The notes under the pieces were generated by a model. The model did no database searches. It saw nothing but the letters and a program-made list of their open reading frames with translations, and had not been told where the DNA came from. The position numbers were made by a program, and so were the translations under genes. Source: Clostridia bacterium (GTDB lineage: Bacteria; Bacillota; Clostridia; Oscillospirales; CAG-272). From it: a stretch of 64,000 nt of DNA. Numbering within the stretch: the stretch's first letter is position 1; each line of letters begins with the position of its first letter. Shown in pieces: positions 1 through 8,733 of this stretch. The DNA lies in the NCBI GenBank assembly GCA_017399145.1, contig JAFQEG010000011.1, positions 1-64,000 of the forward strand, given 5' to 3'.

Positions 1-1446
1 TGAGGCAACGGTTGTTGATTTTTCAACATTTGCAAAGAGCTTATCTAAAAAGTCCTCGAGAGTGTCCTTATTTTCGGTAGCATAGAGTGCCAAAACTGCA
101 ACACCCCAAGCGCCACCCTCGCCTGCATTTTTCATAACTGTGATAGGTGCGCCAAGGGCTGCACTCATTGCGTTTGCGCCTACAAAGTCGGTTTTGAAGA
201 AGCCACCGTGGCCACAGATGTCGTTGATTTTTACGTTTTCCTCGGCAAGGACCTCCATACCGATACTCATAGCGCCTAGGGCAGAGTATAGCTGTAATTG
301 CATAAAGTTAGCAAGGGTAAGCTTGCCCTCCGGTCTTCTCATTACCATAGGTACGCCCGTTTCCATACCTACAATTGGCTCACCTGACAAGAAGTTATAG
401 CCGATAAGTCCGCCAACGTTTTCGTCGCTTTCAAGGGATTTTTCATAGAGTCTGTCGAAAAGCGTGCCCTTATTGATTGAGCCACCTGCAAGTGCGATAA
501 CCTCGTCGAAAAGGCTTGCCCATGCGTTAATTTCTGATGTAAAGTTATTTGCGTGTACCATTGCAACGCCCTTGCCTGATGGGGTAGCAACTACGTCAAT
601 TGATTCATTTACCTTGGAAAGTGGCTTATCTAAAACTACCATTGCAAAGGCAGACGTACCGGCGGAGACGTTACCTGTATGTACTCTTACTGCGTTTGTT
701 GCAACCATACCCGTGCCCGCATCACCCTCTGGTGGGCAAAGCTTACAGCCAGCCTTAAGTGTGCCTGTTGGGTCAAGCAAGAGTGCACCCTCGCTTGTAA
801 GTGTACCTGCATCTTGACCTGCCAAAAGTGGGGTAGGTAGCAAGGACTCAATATCTACGTTTAAGCCTTGCTTTGCAAGTAGCTGATTATATTTTTCGAT
901 TTTTTCCTTATCATAGCCTGTTTCTGTAACTGGTACCATACCGGCAGCATCACCAATACCAAGGACCTTTTTGCCTGTAAGTCTCCAATGGACGTAGCCG
1001 GCAAGGGTTGTTAAGAAGGTAACTCTGTCAACGTGGTCCTCCTTATTCAAAACTGCTTGATAGAAGTGGGAACCACTCCAGCGCTGAGGCATATTGAAGC
1101 CTAGTGCCTCGGTAAGCTCCTTTGCTGCCCTTGCTGTATTTGTATTTCTCCAAGTTCTAAATGGCACTAAAAGATTGTCGTCCTTATCAAAGGCAAGATA
1201 GCCGTGCATCATGGCAGAGATGCCTATGCTATCAAGCTGTTCAATTTTTGAGCCGTAGTCCTTGCATAGCTTTGCGTATGCGTCTTGAAGTCCTGCCCAA
1301 ACGTCCTCAAGAGAATAGGTCCAAAGACCGTCCTTTAGTTGGTTTTCCCATTCGTGGGAGCCTTGGGCTAAAGCTGTTGCGTTTTCGTCAATTAAAACTG
1401 CTTTAATTCTGGTAGAGCCAAATTCTACACCGAGTATTTTTTTCAT
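1..1446 (-). CDS. FGGY-family carbohydrate kinase (3' end outside window)
   Basis: The gene runs off the left edge; 482 codons are present and the C-terminus is missing. The N-terminus (MKKILGVEFGSTRIKAVLID) is the first phosphate-binding strand of the FGGY/actin-like ATPase fold, and a second nucleotide-binding element rich in Gly lies near the left edge (GHGGFF). Family members phosphorylate sugars such as xylulose, ribulose or related pentoses/hexoses in the cytoplasm. It is clearly a different gene from the xylB at 45625. The start at 1446 is preceded by GGAGG eight bases upstream and by a sigma-A promoter. The substrate cannot be named from sequence; the neighbouring glycosidase suggests pentose or hexose catabolism. 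Confidence 0.85.
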   Translation of the reverse strand, partial: MKKILGVEFGSTRIKAVLIDENATALAQGSHEWENQLKDGLWTYSLEDVWAGLQDAYAKLCKDYGSKIEQLDSIGISAMMHGYLAFDKDDNLLVPFRTWRNTNTARAAKELTEALGFNMPQRWSGSHFYQAVLNKEDHVDRVTFLTTLAGYVHWRLTGKKVLGIGDAAGMVPVTETGYDKEKIEKYNQLLAKQGLNVDIESLLPTPLLAGQDAGTLTSEGALLLDPTGTLKAGCKLCPPEGDAGTGMVATNAVRVHTGNVSAGTSAFAMVVLDKPLSKVNESIDVVATPSGKGVAMVHANNFTSEINAWASLFDEVIALAGGSINKGTLFDRLYEKSLESDENVGGLIGYNFLSGEPIVGMETGVPMVMRRPEGKLTLANFMQLQLYSALGAMSIGMEVLAEENVKINDICGHGGFFKTDFVGANAMSAALGAPITVMKNAGEGGAWGVAVLALYATENKDTLEDFLDKLFANVEKSTTVAS

Positions 1447-1480
1447 AATTCCTCCAAAAAAAGAAAGGTTATTTTTTTCA

Positions 1481-1509
1481 ATTGTATCATACTTTTTTTA
1501 TAAATTCAA
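1481..1509 (-). promoter_or_regulatory. sigma-A promoter of the FGGY kinase
   Basis: On the minus strand TTGAAT (1509-1504) is followed after exactly 17 bp by TACAAT (1486-1481), with TGA just before the -10 (extended -10). It sits about 35 bp upstream of the kinase start codon. Confidence 0.6.
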
Positions 1510-1517
1510 TTAAAGTG

Positions 1518-1546
1518 TTGAAATATTAGAAAATATATTTTATAAT
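1518..1546 (+). promoter_or_regulatory. sigma-A promoter of the GH-A lipoprotein gene
   Basis: TTGAAA (1518-1523), a 17-bp spacer, then a perfect TATAAT (1541-1546). It is back-to-back with the promoter of the divergent kinase, so the two genes share an intergenic control region of about 145 bp. Confidence 0.65.
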
Positions 1547-1591
1547 ATTAGTAGATATTAACAAAAAAATCAAGTCAAGAGGTAAAGATTT

Positions 1592-4500
1592 ATGAAAAAG
1601 CTAAGTATTTTACTAATAGCGCTTTTGTTGCTTGTATGCTTGCTTGCCTCCTGTGGCGGTGGGGACGCTCCACCTACAACGGAAACAGGTGGCGAACAGA
1701 CAGGTGACAGCGGAAACGAGGGTGGCGGTGGCAACACCGACGACTGTAATCACCAATACGGTGACTGGATTGTTAAGTATGAGCCTAAGTGTATAACAAG
1801 AGGCGAAAATTACAGAATTTGCGACCTTTGTGGAGATAAGGAAACTCAGTACACAATGGCAACCGGTCACACTGAGGAGATTGTGCCAGCGGTTGAACCA
1901 ACCTGCTCAAGCTATGGCTTTACTGAGGGTAAAAAGTGCTCAGTTTGTGATGCAGTAATCAAGGCGCAAACAAGACTTCCTATGTCTGACGACCACGATT
2001 ATTCCGAGATTAAAAAGATCATGCAAGTGCCAACCTTTTCTCAGGGTGGTAGGGCAACCTTTATGTGCAGTAAGTGCCTAGAGAGCACTGACCTTTCATT
2101 ACCACAGCTTAAGAACGAAAAGCTAACTAAGGACGATATTTACAACGTTGAGGCAAGTAGCATTTACAACCCTGCTGTTGACAACGTTTGGAAAATGTTT
2201 GATGGTAAAACCGACAGTGCCGGTGTTTACGCACAGGGTAGCGACTGGTTTGGCGACCTAGGTGACGTTTTAATTGTTACCTTAGACCAAGAGATTGTAT
2301 TAAAGGAGCTATACGTTTACGTTGCTGGTAACTGGACTACTGCAACTGTAAGAGTAAAGAATGCAAACGGTCAAGTCTTGATTAGCGAAAGTGTAAGGGC
2401 AAATGCCTCTGCTTACGGCGGACCCGGTGATAAGATTCAAGTATTCAAGGGTGAAAAGTACAGAGTATACACAATTGAGGTTGAAATTACCTCTCTTAAG
2501 GAAAGCTATCAAACCTTTAAGCTAACGGAGATTGAGGCTTGGGGAGCTAAGGAAGATACAAGAATTCTTAAAATGGACGACAACCATATTTGTGACCATA
2601 GAGAATTCGTTGAGCAAATGACTCCCTCTACCTGTGTAGCGAGAGGTACTGCTAGATATGCTTGCTACTGTGGTAAGACTGGTGATTACTACACACCAAA
2701 GCTTGTAAGAGAGTTTACGGAGCTTGTTTCTTATACAGCGCCTACCTGTACAAGTCCCGGTCAGGCTATTTACAATTGTAAATGTGGAACATACAAAAGA
2801 ACAATTGACCTTGACCCACTTGACCACGAATATCAAAGAGTAGTTGAATACACAAAGATGCCAACTCACTCCGAGGGTGGTAACGTTACACTTAAGTGTG
2901 TAAGATGCGACCTAACACAAAGCGTTGATTTGTCGCCATTGCCACTTGAGGCAGTTCAATACTTGCGTGTTGTTGAGGTTAAGGGTGGCACGGTTAAGCT
3001 TAAATTTAACCTTTATGGCGATTCTGCAAGCTATGAGGTAAGATATAGCGAAAACGAAATAACTAAGGATAACTACAATCAAGCAACTGCGATAAACGCA
3101 ACTATTTCAGGAAACAAGGAATACACAGTAACCTTTAATCTTGATGCAAGCCTTGATAAGTGCTACTACGTAGCAGTAAGACCTTATGCAGGAACAAACT
3201 ATGGCGAAATCTCAACTGTAAGAGTTGGTGGTGACAAGCTAATTCCTATTGATTATAGCCAAGCAACCGTATATCACGGTGAAATTCTAAATTCCTTTGA
3301 AAAGCTATTCGACGAGCAAGACGAGGGCTTTAGAACCGGCTCAACAATGCCAAGCTCTGCAATGTCAAGAATATTTACAAACACCTCTGACACCTTCTAT
3401 AATTTAAGACTTGCACCAATTGTTGACCTAGAAACACTTCACTACGTATCCTCTGCTTATCTATATTACACAGAGGCAGGCGCTAGTATTACAGTTAGAT
3501 GGAGCGACACTCCTGTTGACTTTATGGCTGAGGATAGCGCATGGGACGGCTACTATACCTTTACAGCTACCTCCGGTTGGAATAAAATTTCAATCAATGA
3601 GGATTCAAGATACATTCAAATTGTATTTACAGATGGCACAGCCCCCTGTGAGGCTATGATTTATGGCTATCAAAATGGTGATGGTGACCCTGTTTCAACA
3701 GAGAAGAAGGACTTGCCAACTATCAACGAAATGATGGGTATGTGTGGCTTTACCGCTATCGGTGGTGGTAATACACCTATTGATTCTGTAATTTGTACAT
3801 CTGTCTTGAGAGAATATCGTACCTTTGGTTGGTCCTACGATATTGAAAGCTATCCAGAAAAGACCTCTTACTTCTCAAATAGCTGGATGGGTAACTTCGA
3901 TAATGAGTATAGAAATTACTCACAGGCTGGCATTTTGCTAGTGCCTTGTATTCAATGGGACCTTGCAAATACTGCACTTTCCAATAAGATTGATGAAAAC
4001 GGCTTGCCTCTAAGAGATGGCGAGGGTAAGCTTGTTAAGGGCGACTACTGGACTAGATTTGATCCAATGACATACTTTATCTATGCTGACGGTATGTTTG
4101 GCTTTGCAGCAAGATATGGCACAAATAATTCACCTGCAATTCGTGAAATTGCAAACGCACACTCAAAGGATGCAGTACAAGAGGTAGGTCTTGGCTACAT
4201 TAAGTGGCTTGAATTAGGAAATGAGCCTGACGCTACATGGCATGGTGGTATTGTTAATTACTATTCTGCATATCAATTGGCTGCACTTACATCTGCCGGC
4301 TATGACGGACATTGTAGGACTCTTGTTTCAGAGCATTCAGCTGGTGGCTACCACTTCGGTGCTAAGAATGCTGACTCTCAAATGGGCGTTGCAATGGCAG
4401 GTATTTCTGCTACAAGCAATGAGTATATTACAGCTATGTGCTACTGGATGAAGGCAAATCGTGCCGATAGTAAGGTTGCAGTAGATGCATTTAACGTACA

Positions 4501-5227
4501 CCAATATATGTCTAAGCCAATTACAGTACAAGGCGACAAGACTCGTTACGTTGGTATGAGTCCTGAGGAGGCAGACCTACCTGGTATTCTTTCACAGCTT
4601 GTTTCTATTAGAAATAAGTACTACCCAGAAAAAGAGGTTTGGCTAACTGAGTTTGGTTGGGATACTAACCAAAGCTATGCAACTGTAAACTCAGCACACG
4701 CATACGGCAACTACACAGGAAGACAAGTACAGGCAATGTGGCTAACACGTGCTTACCTACTACTTTCTGCAACCGGTGTTGACAAGGCTACAATGTACAT
4801 GTGCGAGGATACAGGCGTTGAGACTGAATCCGTTGGTAAATTCGGCACCTCTGGTGTTATCGGCTACGAGTATGACGAAAACGGCAAGGTGGTTGAGGTT
4901 AAGAAGGATTCCTACTATTATTTATATACACTTAAGAATACTCTAGGTGGTTATAGCTTCTCACAAAAAATAGACACCTATAACGAAAACGTTATGGTAT
5001 ATGAGTATGTAAATGAAGCTGGCAAAACTGCTTATGCAGTATGGTGTCCAACCTCTGACGGTACAACAGTTGAAAATTACTGTCTAAGAGTAGGAGAGGG
5101 CAACGCAACTCTTGTTGAGGCTATATTCGGCAACATAAACGGTCACGAAACAGACCTAGAGGTTGACGAGTACGGCTACGTAACAGTAAACGTTTCCGAA
5201 AATCCTGTTTATATCGTTATGGATTAA
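1592..5227 (+). CDS. Large secreted lipoprotein, clan GH-A glycoside hydrolase with Cys-rich N-terminal modules
   Basis: The 1211-residue protein starts with a lipoprotein signal peptide (hydrophobic stretch, lipobox LASC, Cys at about 21) and an acidic Gly/Thr linker. Residues about 50-150 and 330-470 hold Cys-rich modules with CxxC pairs and GH/DH motifs that look like small zinc-ribbon repeats. Residues about 180-325 look like a discoidin-type (F5/8C) beta-sandwich, and about 470-550 like an Fn3-type domain. The C-terminal half is a TIM barrel: ELGNEPD carries the likely acid/base Glu (about 878) and LTEFGWDT the likely nucleophile Glu (about 1020), the paired Glu layout of clan GH-A (GH5/GH39-like). 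Role inferred: surface attack on a plant polysaccharide. The exact GH family is not certain. Start supported by AAGAGGT at 1577-1583. Confidence 0.8.
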   Translation: MKKLSILLIALLLLVCLLASCGGGDAPPTTETGGEQTGDSGNEGGGGNTDDCNHQYGDWIVKYEPKCITRGENYRICDLCGDKETQYTMATGHTEEIVPAVEPTCSSYGFTEGKKCSVCDAVIKAQTRLPMSDDHDYSEIKKIMQVPTFSQGGRATFMCSKCLESTDLSLPQLKNEKLTKDDIYNVEASSIYNPAVDNVWKMFDGKTDSAGVYAQGSDWFGDLGDVLIVTLDQEIVLKELYVYVAGNWTTATVRVKNANGQVLISESVRANASAYGGPGDKIQVFKGEKYRVYTIEVEITSLKESYQTFKLTEIEAWGAKEDTRILKMDDNHICDHREFVEQMTPSTCVARGTARYACYCGKTGDYYTPKLVREFTELVSYTAPTCTSPGQAIYNCKCGTYKRTIDLDPLDHEYQRVVEYTKMPTHSEGGNVTLKCVRCDLTQSVDLSPLPLEAVQYLRVVEVKGGTVKLKFNLYGDSASYEVRYSENEITKDNYNQATAINATISGNKEYTVTFNLDASLDKCYYVAVRPYAGTNYGEISTVRVGGDKLIPIDYSQATVYHGEILNSFEKLFDEQDEGFRTGSTMPSSAMSRIFTNTSDTFYNLRLAPIVDLETLHYVSSAYLYYTEAGASITVRWSDTPVDFMAEDSAWDGYYTFTATSGWNKISINEDSRYIQIVFTDGTAPCEAMIYGYQNGDGDPVSTEKKDLPTINEMMGMCGFTAIGGGNTPIDSVICTSVLREYRTFGWSYDIESYPEKTSYFSNSWMGNFDNEYRNYSQAGILLVPCIQWDLANTALSNKIDENGLPLRDGEGKLVKGDYWTRFDPMTYFIYADGMFGFAARYGTNNSPAIREIANAHSKDAVQEVGLGYIKWLELGNEPDATWHGGIVNYYSAYQLAALTSAGYDGHCRTLVSEHSAGGYHFGAKNADSQMGVAMAGISATSNEYITAMCYWMKANRADSKVAVDAFNVHQYMSKPITVQGDKTRYVGMSPEEADLPGILSQLVSIRNKYYPEKEVWLTEFGWDTNQSYATVNSAHAYGNYTGRQVQAMWLTRAYLLLSATGVDKATMYMCEDTGVETESVGKFGTSGVIGYEYDENGKVVEVKKDSYYYLYTLKNTLGGYSFSQKIDTYNENVMVYEYVNEAGKTAYAVWCPTSDGTTVENYCLRVGEGNATLVEAIFGNINGHETDLEVDEYGYVTVNVSENPVYIVMD

Positions 5228-5230
5228 TAA

Positions 5231-5260
5231 AAAAAGAAGCACCTCGGTGCTTCTTTTTTG
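5231..5260 (+). terminator. Rho-independent terminator after the GH-A lipoprotein
   Basis: Stem GAAGCAC / GTGCTTC around a CTCG loop, followed by a run of six T; it begins four bases after the stop codon. Confidence 0.85.
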
Positions 5261-5340
5261 TTGGGGACTGGGTAAGAGAAAAGAAAGGTAAATAAATGTA
5301 AACAAAAAAAGAAAGGTAAAAAAACAAAAGGAGTCCCCAA
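5261..5340. repeat. A-rich spacer bounded by a 9-bp inverted repeat
   Basis: TTGGGGACT (5261-5269) and AGTCCCCAA (5332-5340) are perfect inverted repeats enclosing an A-rich segment in which AAGAAAGGTAAA occurs twice. It could be a minimal repeat element or a long hairpin; function unknown. Confidence 0.35.
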
Positions 5341-5347
5341 AATGGAA

Positions 5348-5623
5348 TTATCTATTTAATGCGTATTTTATGGAAAGAATAACGAATATAACGACTGCGC
5401 TAAGAATTACGCCGGCTACAACTAGGAAAATTCCGTATAGGTAGTCCTTTGTGGTGTCCTTGTTGTTACACTTTATGCCACCGATTATAACCATTTCAAA
5501 GGGTAGGGCGCAAAGTAATACAGGCACTACAAATATAGCGAGTAGAATAAGGGCAGGGTTGCTAGACAAAGCACTTAGGCTTGATAGCTTATCTTGTATT
5601 TTAGTAACTATTTTCTGTTTCAT
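5348..5623 (-). CDS. Small two-helix membrane protein, unknown function
   Basis: A 91-residue protein with a basic N-terminus (MKQKIVTKIQDKLSSL), a first membrane helix at about 25-50, a short polar loop containing CNNKDTTKDY, a second helix at about 62-85, and a basic tail. A good ribosome site (ACGAGG) lies six bases before the start. No family was recognised. It is monocistronic between an upstream terminator and the divergent flavodiiron gene. The small size makes the call less sure than for its neighbours, but the two clean hydrophobic segments and ribosome site support a real gene. Confidence 0.6.
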   Translation of the reverse strand: MKQKIVTKIQDKLSSLSALSSNPALILLAIFVVPVLLCALPFEMVIIGGIKCNNKDTTKDYLYGIFLVVAGVILSAVVIFVILSIKYALNR

Positions 5624-5754
5624 AATTTCCTCGTTTAGTGTTAAAAATTTTTACGGCACTCTTGCCTTGTGTGATTATATTCTAGCACAAGTAAATCTAT
5701 TTGTAAATAGTCAAAAGTCCCGAAAACAAGACACTTTATTTTAAGAAAAAAATA

Positions 5755-5783
5755 TTGTAAATATAAATATACTATGATAAAAT
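5755..5783 (+). promoter_or_regulatory. Probable sigma-A promoter of the flavodiiron-rubredoxin operon
   Basis: TTGTAA (5755-5760), 17-bp spacer, TAAAAT (5778-5783), about 55 bp before the start codon. The -35 is only partly consensus. Confidence 0.45.
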
Positions 5784-5838
5784 ATAAATGAATAAAAGAG
5801 TAATTAAGGACTATAATAAATAAGAGAGAGGAATAAAA

Positions 5839-6984
5839 ATGGAAAACATTAAATATATTGGTGTAAACGACCATGAAATAGATTTGTTTGAGGGTCAATA
5901 CAGGGTGCCAAATGGTATGTCCTATAATTCCTATGCTATAATTGATTCCTGTGTTGCAATTATGGATAGCGTTGATTTAAGATTTAAGGATAAATGGCTT
6001 GAAAACATTGAAAATGCACTTGGGGGAATTGAGCCTAGCTATTTAGTTGTGCACCACGTTGAGCCTGACCATTCCGGCAGTATTGTTGCATTTATGAAAA
6101 AATACGAGAATGCAAAAATTGTAACAAGTCAAAGGGCACTTGGTATGATTAAAGCCTTTTATGGTGATGGTTATGAAAATAGGTGTGTGGTGATAAAGGA
6201 AAACGACACTCTTTCTCTAGGAAAGAGGGAATTGAGGTTTTTCTCAGCACCTATGGTCCATTGGCCCGAGGTTATGGTAAGCTATTTAAGCGAGGACAAG
6301 GTGCTATTTTCTGCTGATGGCTTTGGAAAATTTGGCGCACTTGATATAGAGGACGAGTGGGCTTGTGAGGCAAGACGATACTATTTTGGTATAGTTGGCA
6401 AGTATGGTGCGCAGGTACAAGCACTATTAAAAAAGCTAAGTGGCTTAGAAATAAATGCTATTTGTCCCTTGCACGGACCTGTTTTGAGGGAAAATCTTGG
6501 CTATTATTTAGATTTATACAACACCTGGTCAAGCTACAAGCCAGAAAAGGAGGGCGTGTTAATTGCCTACACCTCTGTTTATGGAAATACCGAAAAGGCA
6601 GTTATGATATTAAAGGATATGCTACTTGATATGGGGCTTTACGAGGTTTCCACCTGTGACCTTGCAAGAGAGGATATGCACGAGGCAATCGAGGACGCAT
6701 TTAAGTATGACAGACTTGTTTTGGCAACTACCACCTACAATGGTGATATTTTCCCATTTATGAGAGAATTTATAAACCATCTAACAGAAAGAAATTATCA
6801 AAATAGACGGGTTGCATTTATTGAGAATGGAAGCTGGGCGCCTGTGGCAAGCAAAATAATGAAGAGTATGCTTGAAGGGTGCAAAAATCTTACTATTTTA
6901 GACACAGGGATGACAATTATGTCCTCGATAAATAGGGAAGACCTGCAAAATATAAAGGCTCTTGCAAGGGAGCTTTGCAAATAA
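5839..6984 (+). CDS. Flavodiiron protein (A-type flavoprotein, FprA-like)
   Basis: 381 residues in the standard two-domain layout. The N-terminal metallo-beta-lactamase-like domain carries the diiron ligands HxExD..H, seen as [10 protein letters not shown] at about residues 73-82, with later His ligands in APMVHWPE and CPLHGP. The C-terminal flavodoxin domain begins at about 240 with the FMN phosphate loop [11 protein letters not shown]. The family reduces O2 to water or NO to N2O in the cytoplasm of anaerobes, receiving electrons from rubredoxin, which is encoded 19 bp downstream. This pairing strongly supports an oxidative-stress defence role and a strictly anaerobic host. Confidence 0.93.
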   Translation: MENIKYIGVNDHEIDLFEGQYRVPNGMSYNSYAIIDSCVAIMDSVDLRFKDKWLENIENALGGIEPSYLVVHHVEPDHSGSIVAFMKKYENAKIVTSQRALGMIKAFYGDGYENRCVVIKENDTLSLGKRELRFFSAPMVHWPEVMVSYLSEDKVLFSADGFGKFGALDIEDEWACEARRYYFGIVGKYGAQVQALLKKLSGLEINAICPLHGPVLRENLGYYLDLYNTWSSYKPEKEGVLIAYTSVYGNTEKAVMILKDMLLDMGLYEVSTCDLAREDMHEAIEDAFKYDRLVLATTTYNGDIFPFMREFINHLTERNYQNRRVAFIENGSWAPVASKIMKSMLEGCKNLTILDTGMTIMSSINREDLQNIKALARELCK

Positions 6985-7003
6985 ATTTAAAGGAGGATTT
7001 AAA

Positions 7004-7162
7004 ATGAAGTACGTATGTGACGTTTGTGGCTGGGAATACGACGAAAAGACAGGTGCACCTGAATATGGAATTGCACCAGGCACCAAATTTGAGGATTTAC
7101 CAGAGGATTTTGAGTGCCCACTTTGTGGTGTTGACAAGTCGAATTTTTCAAAAGGTGAATAA
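7004..7162 (+). CDS. Rubredoxin
   Basis: 52 residues with the two CxxC knuckles that bind one iron: CDVCGWEYD near the N-terminus and CPLCGVDKS near the C-terminus, plus the usual Tyr/Trp core. The length is typical of the family. The start is fixed by AGGAGG at 6991-6996, seven bases before ATG 7004; an upstream in-frame ATG lies inside the previous gene and has no ribosome site. It is a small cytoplasmic electron carrier, and its position in the same transcription unit makes the flavodiiron protein its obvious partner. Confidence 0.95.
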   Translation: MKYVCDVCGWEYDEKTGAPEYGIAPGTKFEDLPEDFECPLCGVDKSNFSKGE

Positions 7163-7166
7163 AATT

Positions 7167-7197
7167 AAAGCTCGACTTAAAAAGTCGAGCTTTATTA
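7167..7197 (+). terminator. Terminator after rubredoxin
   Basis: A 12-bp stem (AAAGCTCGACTT / AAGTCGAGCTTT) with a 3-nt loop and a T-rich tail. Confidence 0.8.
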
Positions 7198-7226
7198 TTG
7201 AAAAGACTTGGTTTATTTGGTATAAT
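7198..7226 (+). promoter_or_regulatory. Strong sigma-A promoter of the cyclase-acetyltransferase pair
   Basis: TTGAAA (7198-7203), 17-bp spacer ending in TGG, perfect TATAAT (7221-7226): an extended -10 promoter. Its predicted start point near 7233 argues that translation begins at the downstream GTG rather than at ATG 7234. Confidence 0.7.
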
Positions 7227-7257
7227 AGGGTAAATGGATAAAAAGGGGGACGTGCTT

Positions 7258-7872
7258 GTGAAAATATACGATATTTCTCAAGAGGTTTTTAGTTGTCAGG
7301 TTTTTTCTGGTGACCCTGTGCCTAAAAAAACACAGATTTTATCAATTGAAAAGGGGGACGTGTGCAATTTAACAGAATTTAGTATGTGCGCACACAACGG
7401 TACCCATATAGATGCGCCCTATCATTTTATAAATGGTGGTAAGAGTGTTGACAAGCTAAGCCCTGAGTCCTTAGTGGGTCCTTGCTTTGTGGCTATACAT
7501 TCGGGTGTTGTCAGTGGTGATGATGCAAAAAAGATTATTGAAAAAGCAAGGGCGCTTGATAGCGAGTGTGCAAAAAGGATTTTACTAAAGGGGGATTTAG
7601 AGGTTTCTCTTGATGCATCACAGGTATTTGCCAAGGAAGGGATTTTGCTTTTAGGAAATGAGTCTCAAACGGTAGGTCCAAAAAATGCGCCTATGGAGGT
7701 GCACCTTGAGCTTTTAGGCAAGGAGATTGTGCTACTTGAGGGAATCCGACTAGGCGAAATAGACGAAGGCAAGTATTTTTTAAATGCTATGCCCTTGAAT
7801 TTAGGTGGGGCAGATGGTGCGCCCTGTCGTGCAATACTTATAGATTTTGAAGGGGAAGAAAATGACGGATAG
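7258..7872 (+). CDS. Cyclase-family metal hydrolase (kynurenine formamidase-like)
   Basis: About 204 residues. The motif HNGTHIDAPYHF near residue 45 matches the HxGTHxDxPxHF signature of the cyclase/arylformamidase superfamily, whose members are metal-dependent hydrolases of amides or lactones. A GTG start at 7258 is chosen because GGGGGA lies seven bases upstream, while the ATG at 7234 has no ribosome site and coincides with the predicted transcription start. The 3' end overlaps the next gene by 11 bp, suggesting translational coupling. The substrate is unknown; there are no tryptophan-catabolism genes nearby, so kynurenine is not implied. Confidence 0.82.
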   Translation: MKIYDISQEVFSCQVFSGDPVPKKTQILSIEKGDVCNLTEFSMCAHNGTHIDAPYHFINGGKSVDKLSPESLVGPCFVAIHSGVVSGDDAKKIIEKARALDSECAKRILLKGDLEVSLDASQVFAKEGILLLGNESQTVGPKNAPMEVHLELLGKEIVLLEGIRLGEIDEGKYFLNAMPLNLGGADGAPCRAILIDFEGEENDG

Positions 7873-8488
7873 AGAAAAAATACATTCAGGTGAGCTTTAT
7901 TATCCAAGTGGTGACGAGATAATGAATGAACAGCTTTCCTATGTGAATATGCAATATGATTTTAATATGACAAGACCTACCGAGCTTGACAAAAGAGAAG
8001 AAATGCTAAAGAAAATGTTTGCAGAAATAGGAGATGGCTGTTATATTGAGCCACCACTTCACGCAAATTGGGGTGGGCACCACGTTCATTTTGGAAAGGG
8101 AGTGTATGCAAATTTCAATCTTACTCTAGTTGACGACACTCATATTTACGTAGGAGACTATACTCTTTTTGGTCCTAACTGCGTAATTGCAACTGCATCT
8201 CATCCCATAGACCCCACACTTCGCCAAGAGGCGTATCAATATAATTTGCCTGTGCATATCGGCAAAAACTGTTGGCTTGGGGCAGGAGTAATCGTTTGCC
8301 CCGGTGTTACAATTGGCGATAACACAATTATCGGCGCAGGTAGTGTTGTAACTAAGGATATCCCCTCAGGCGTGGTTGCCTTCGGCAACCCTTGTCGAGT
8401 ACATAGAGAAGTGACCGAGCGTGACAAGGAATACTATTATAAAGATAGAAAAATAGATTACACCAAACTAAAGGGACCGACACATTGA
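7862..8488 (+). CDS. Sugar O-acetyltransferase (maltose/galactoside acetyltransferase family)
   Basis: About 208 residues. The N-terminal segment (MTDREKIHSGELYYPSG) is the typical Mac domain, followed by a left-handed beta-helix of hexapeptide repeats with HANWGGHHVHFG, a catalytic His in the ATASHPID segment, and VTIGDNTIIGAGSVVTKDIP. Members use acetyl-CoA to acetylate sugars such as maltose or galactosides. ATG 7862 is preferred over an upstream in-frame ATG because AGGGGAA lies just upstream and it gives the standard family N-terminus. It is co-transcribed with the cyclase gene. Its last bases are part of a direct repeat that brackets a 208-bp intergenic insertion. Confidence 0.9.
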   Translation: MTDREKIHSGELYYPSGDEIMNEQLSYVNMQYDFNMTRPTELDKREEMLKKMFAEIGDGCYIEPPLHANWGGHHVHFGKGVYANFNLTLVDDTHIYVGDYTLFGPNCVIATASHPIDPTLRQEAYQYNLPVHIGKNCWLGAGVIVCPGVTIGDNTIIGAGSVVTKDIPSGVVAFGNPCRVHREVTERDKEYYYKDRKIDYTKLKGPTH

Positions 8489-8697
8489 GGTAAAACCAAG
8501 ACCCACAAATAATACACACCACCCAAGCAATATTGTTTATTGCTTCCGTTTGAATAATAAGGTTGAAAAGCAAAGCTTTTCTCCATTTATGTGTGTCTTT
8601 ATTAGCGCTTTCTGCCCTCCACGTACAAAGTACGCGTCCACGGGCAGAAATCACAAATTTTTCCTCCCAATCTGTCTAGTCCCGCCAACACATTGAG
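8480..8697. repeat. Probable small insertion flanked by a 10-bp direct repeat
   Basis: ACACATTGAG occurs at 8480-8489 (covering the acetyltransferase stop codon) and again at 8688-8697, just before the terminator. The roughly 200 bp between has no gene and contains an imperfect hairpin at 8612-8647 (CTGCCC .. GTACAAAGTAC .. GGGCAG). The arrangement looks like a non-autonomous element with a target-site duplication that separated the gene from its terminator. Confidence 0.5.
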
Positions 8698-8702
8698 ATA
8701 AT

Positions 8703-8733
8703 AAAAAGCAACTCTTTCGAGTTGCTTTTTTTG
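8703..8733. terminator. Bidirectional terminator between convergent genes
   Basis: Stem AAAAAGCAACTC / GAGTTGCTTTTT with a TTTC loop, A-rich on the left and T-rich on the right, so it can serve both the plus-strand acetyltransferase and the minus-strand lipoprotein gene. Confidence 0.8.

Noticed and set aside
1-1446. Calling the partial kinase xylulokinase
   Set aside because: It lacks the GQMHG motif seen in the real xylB at 45625, and other FGGY substrates are equally possible.
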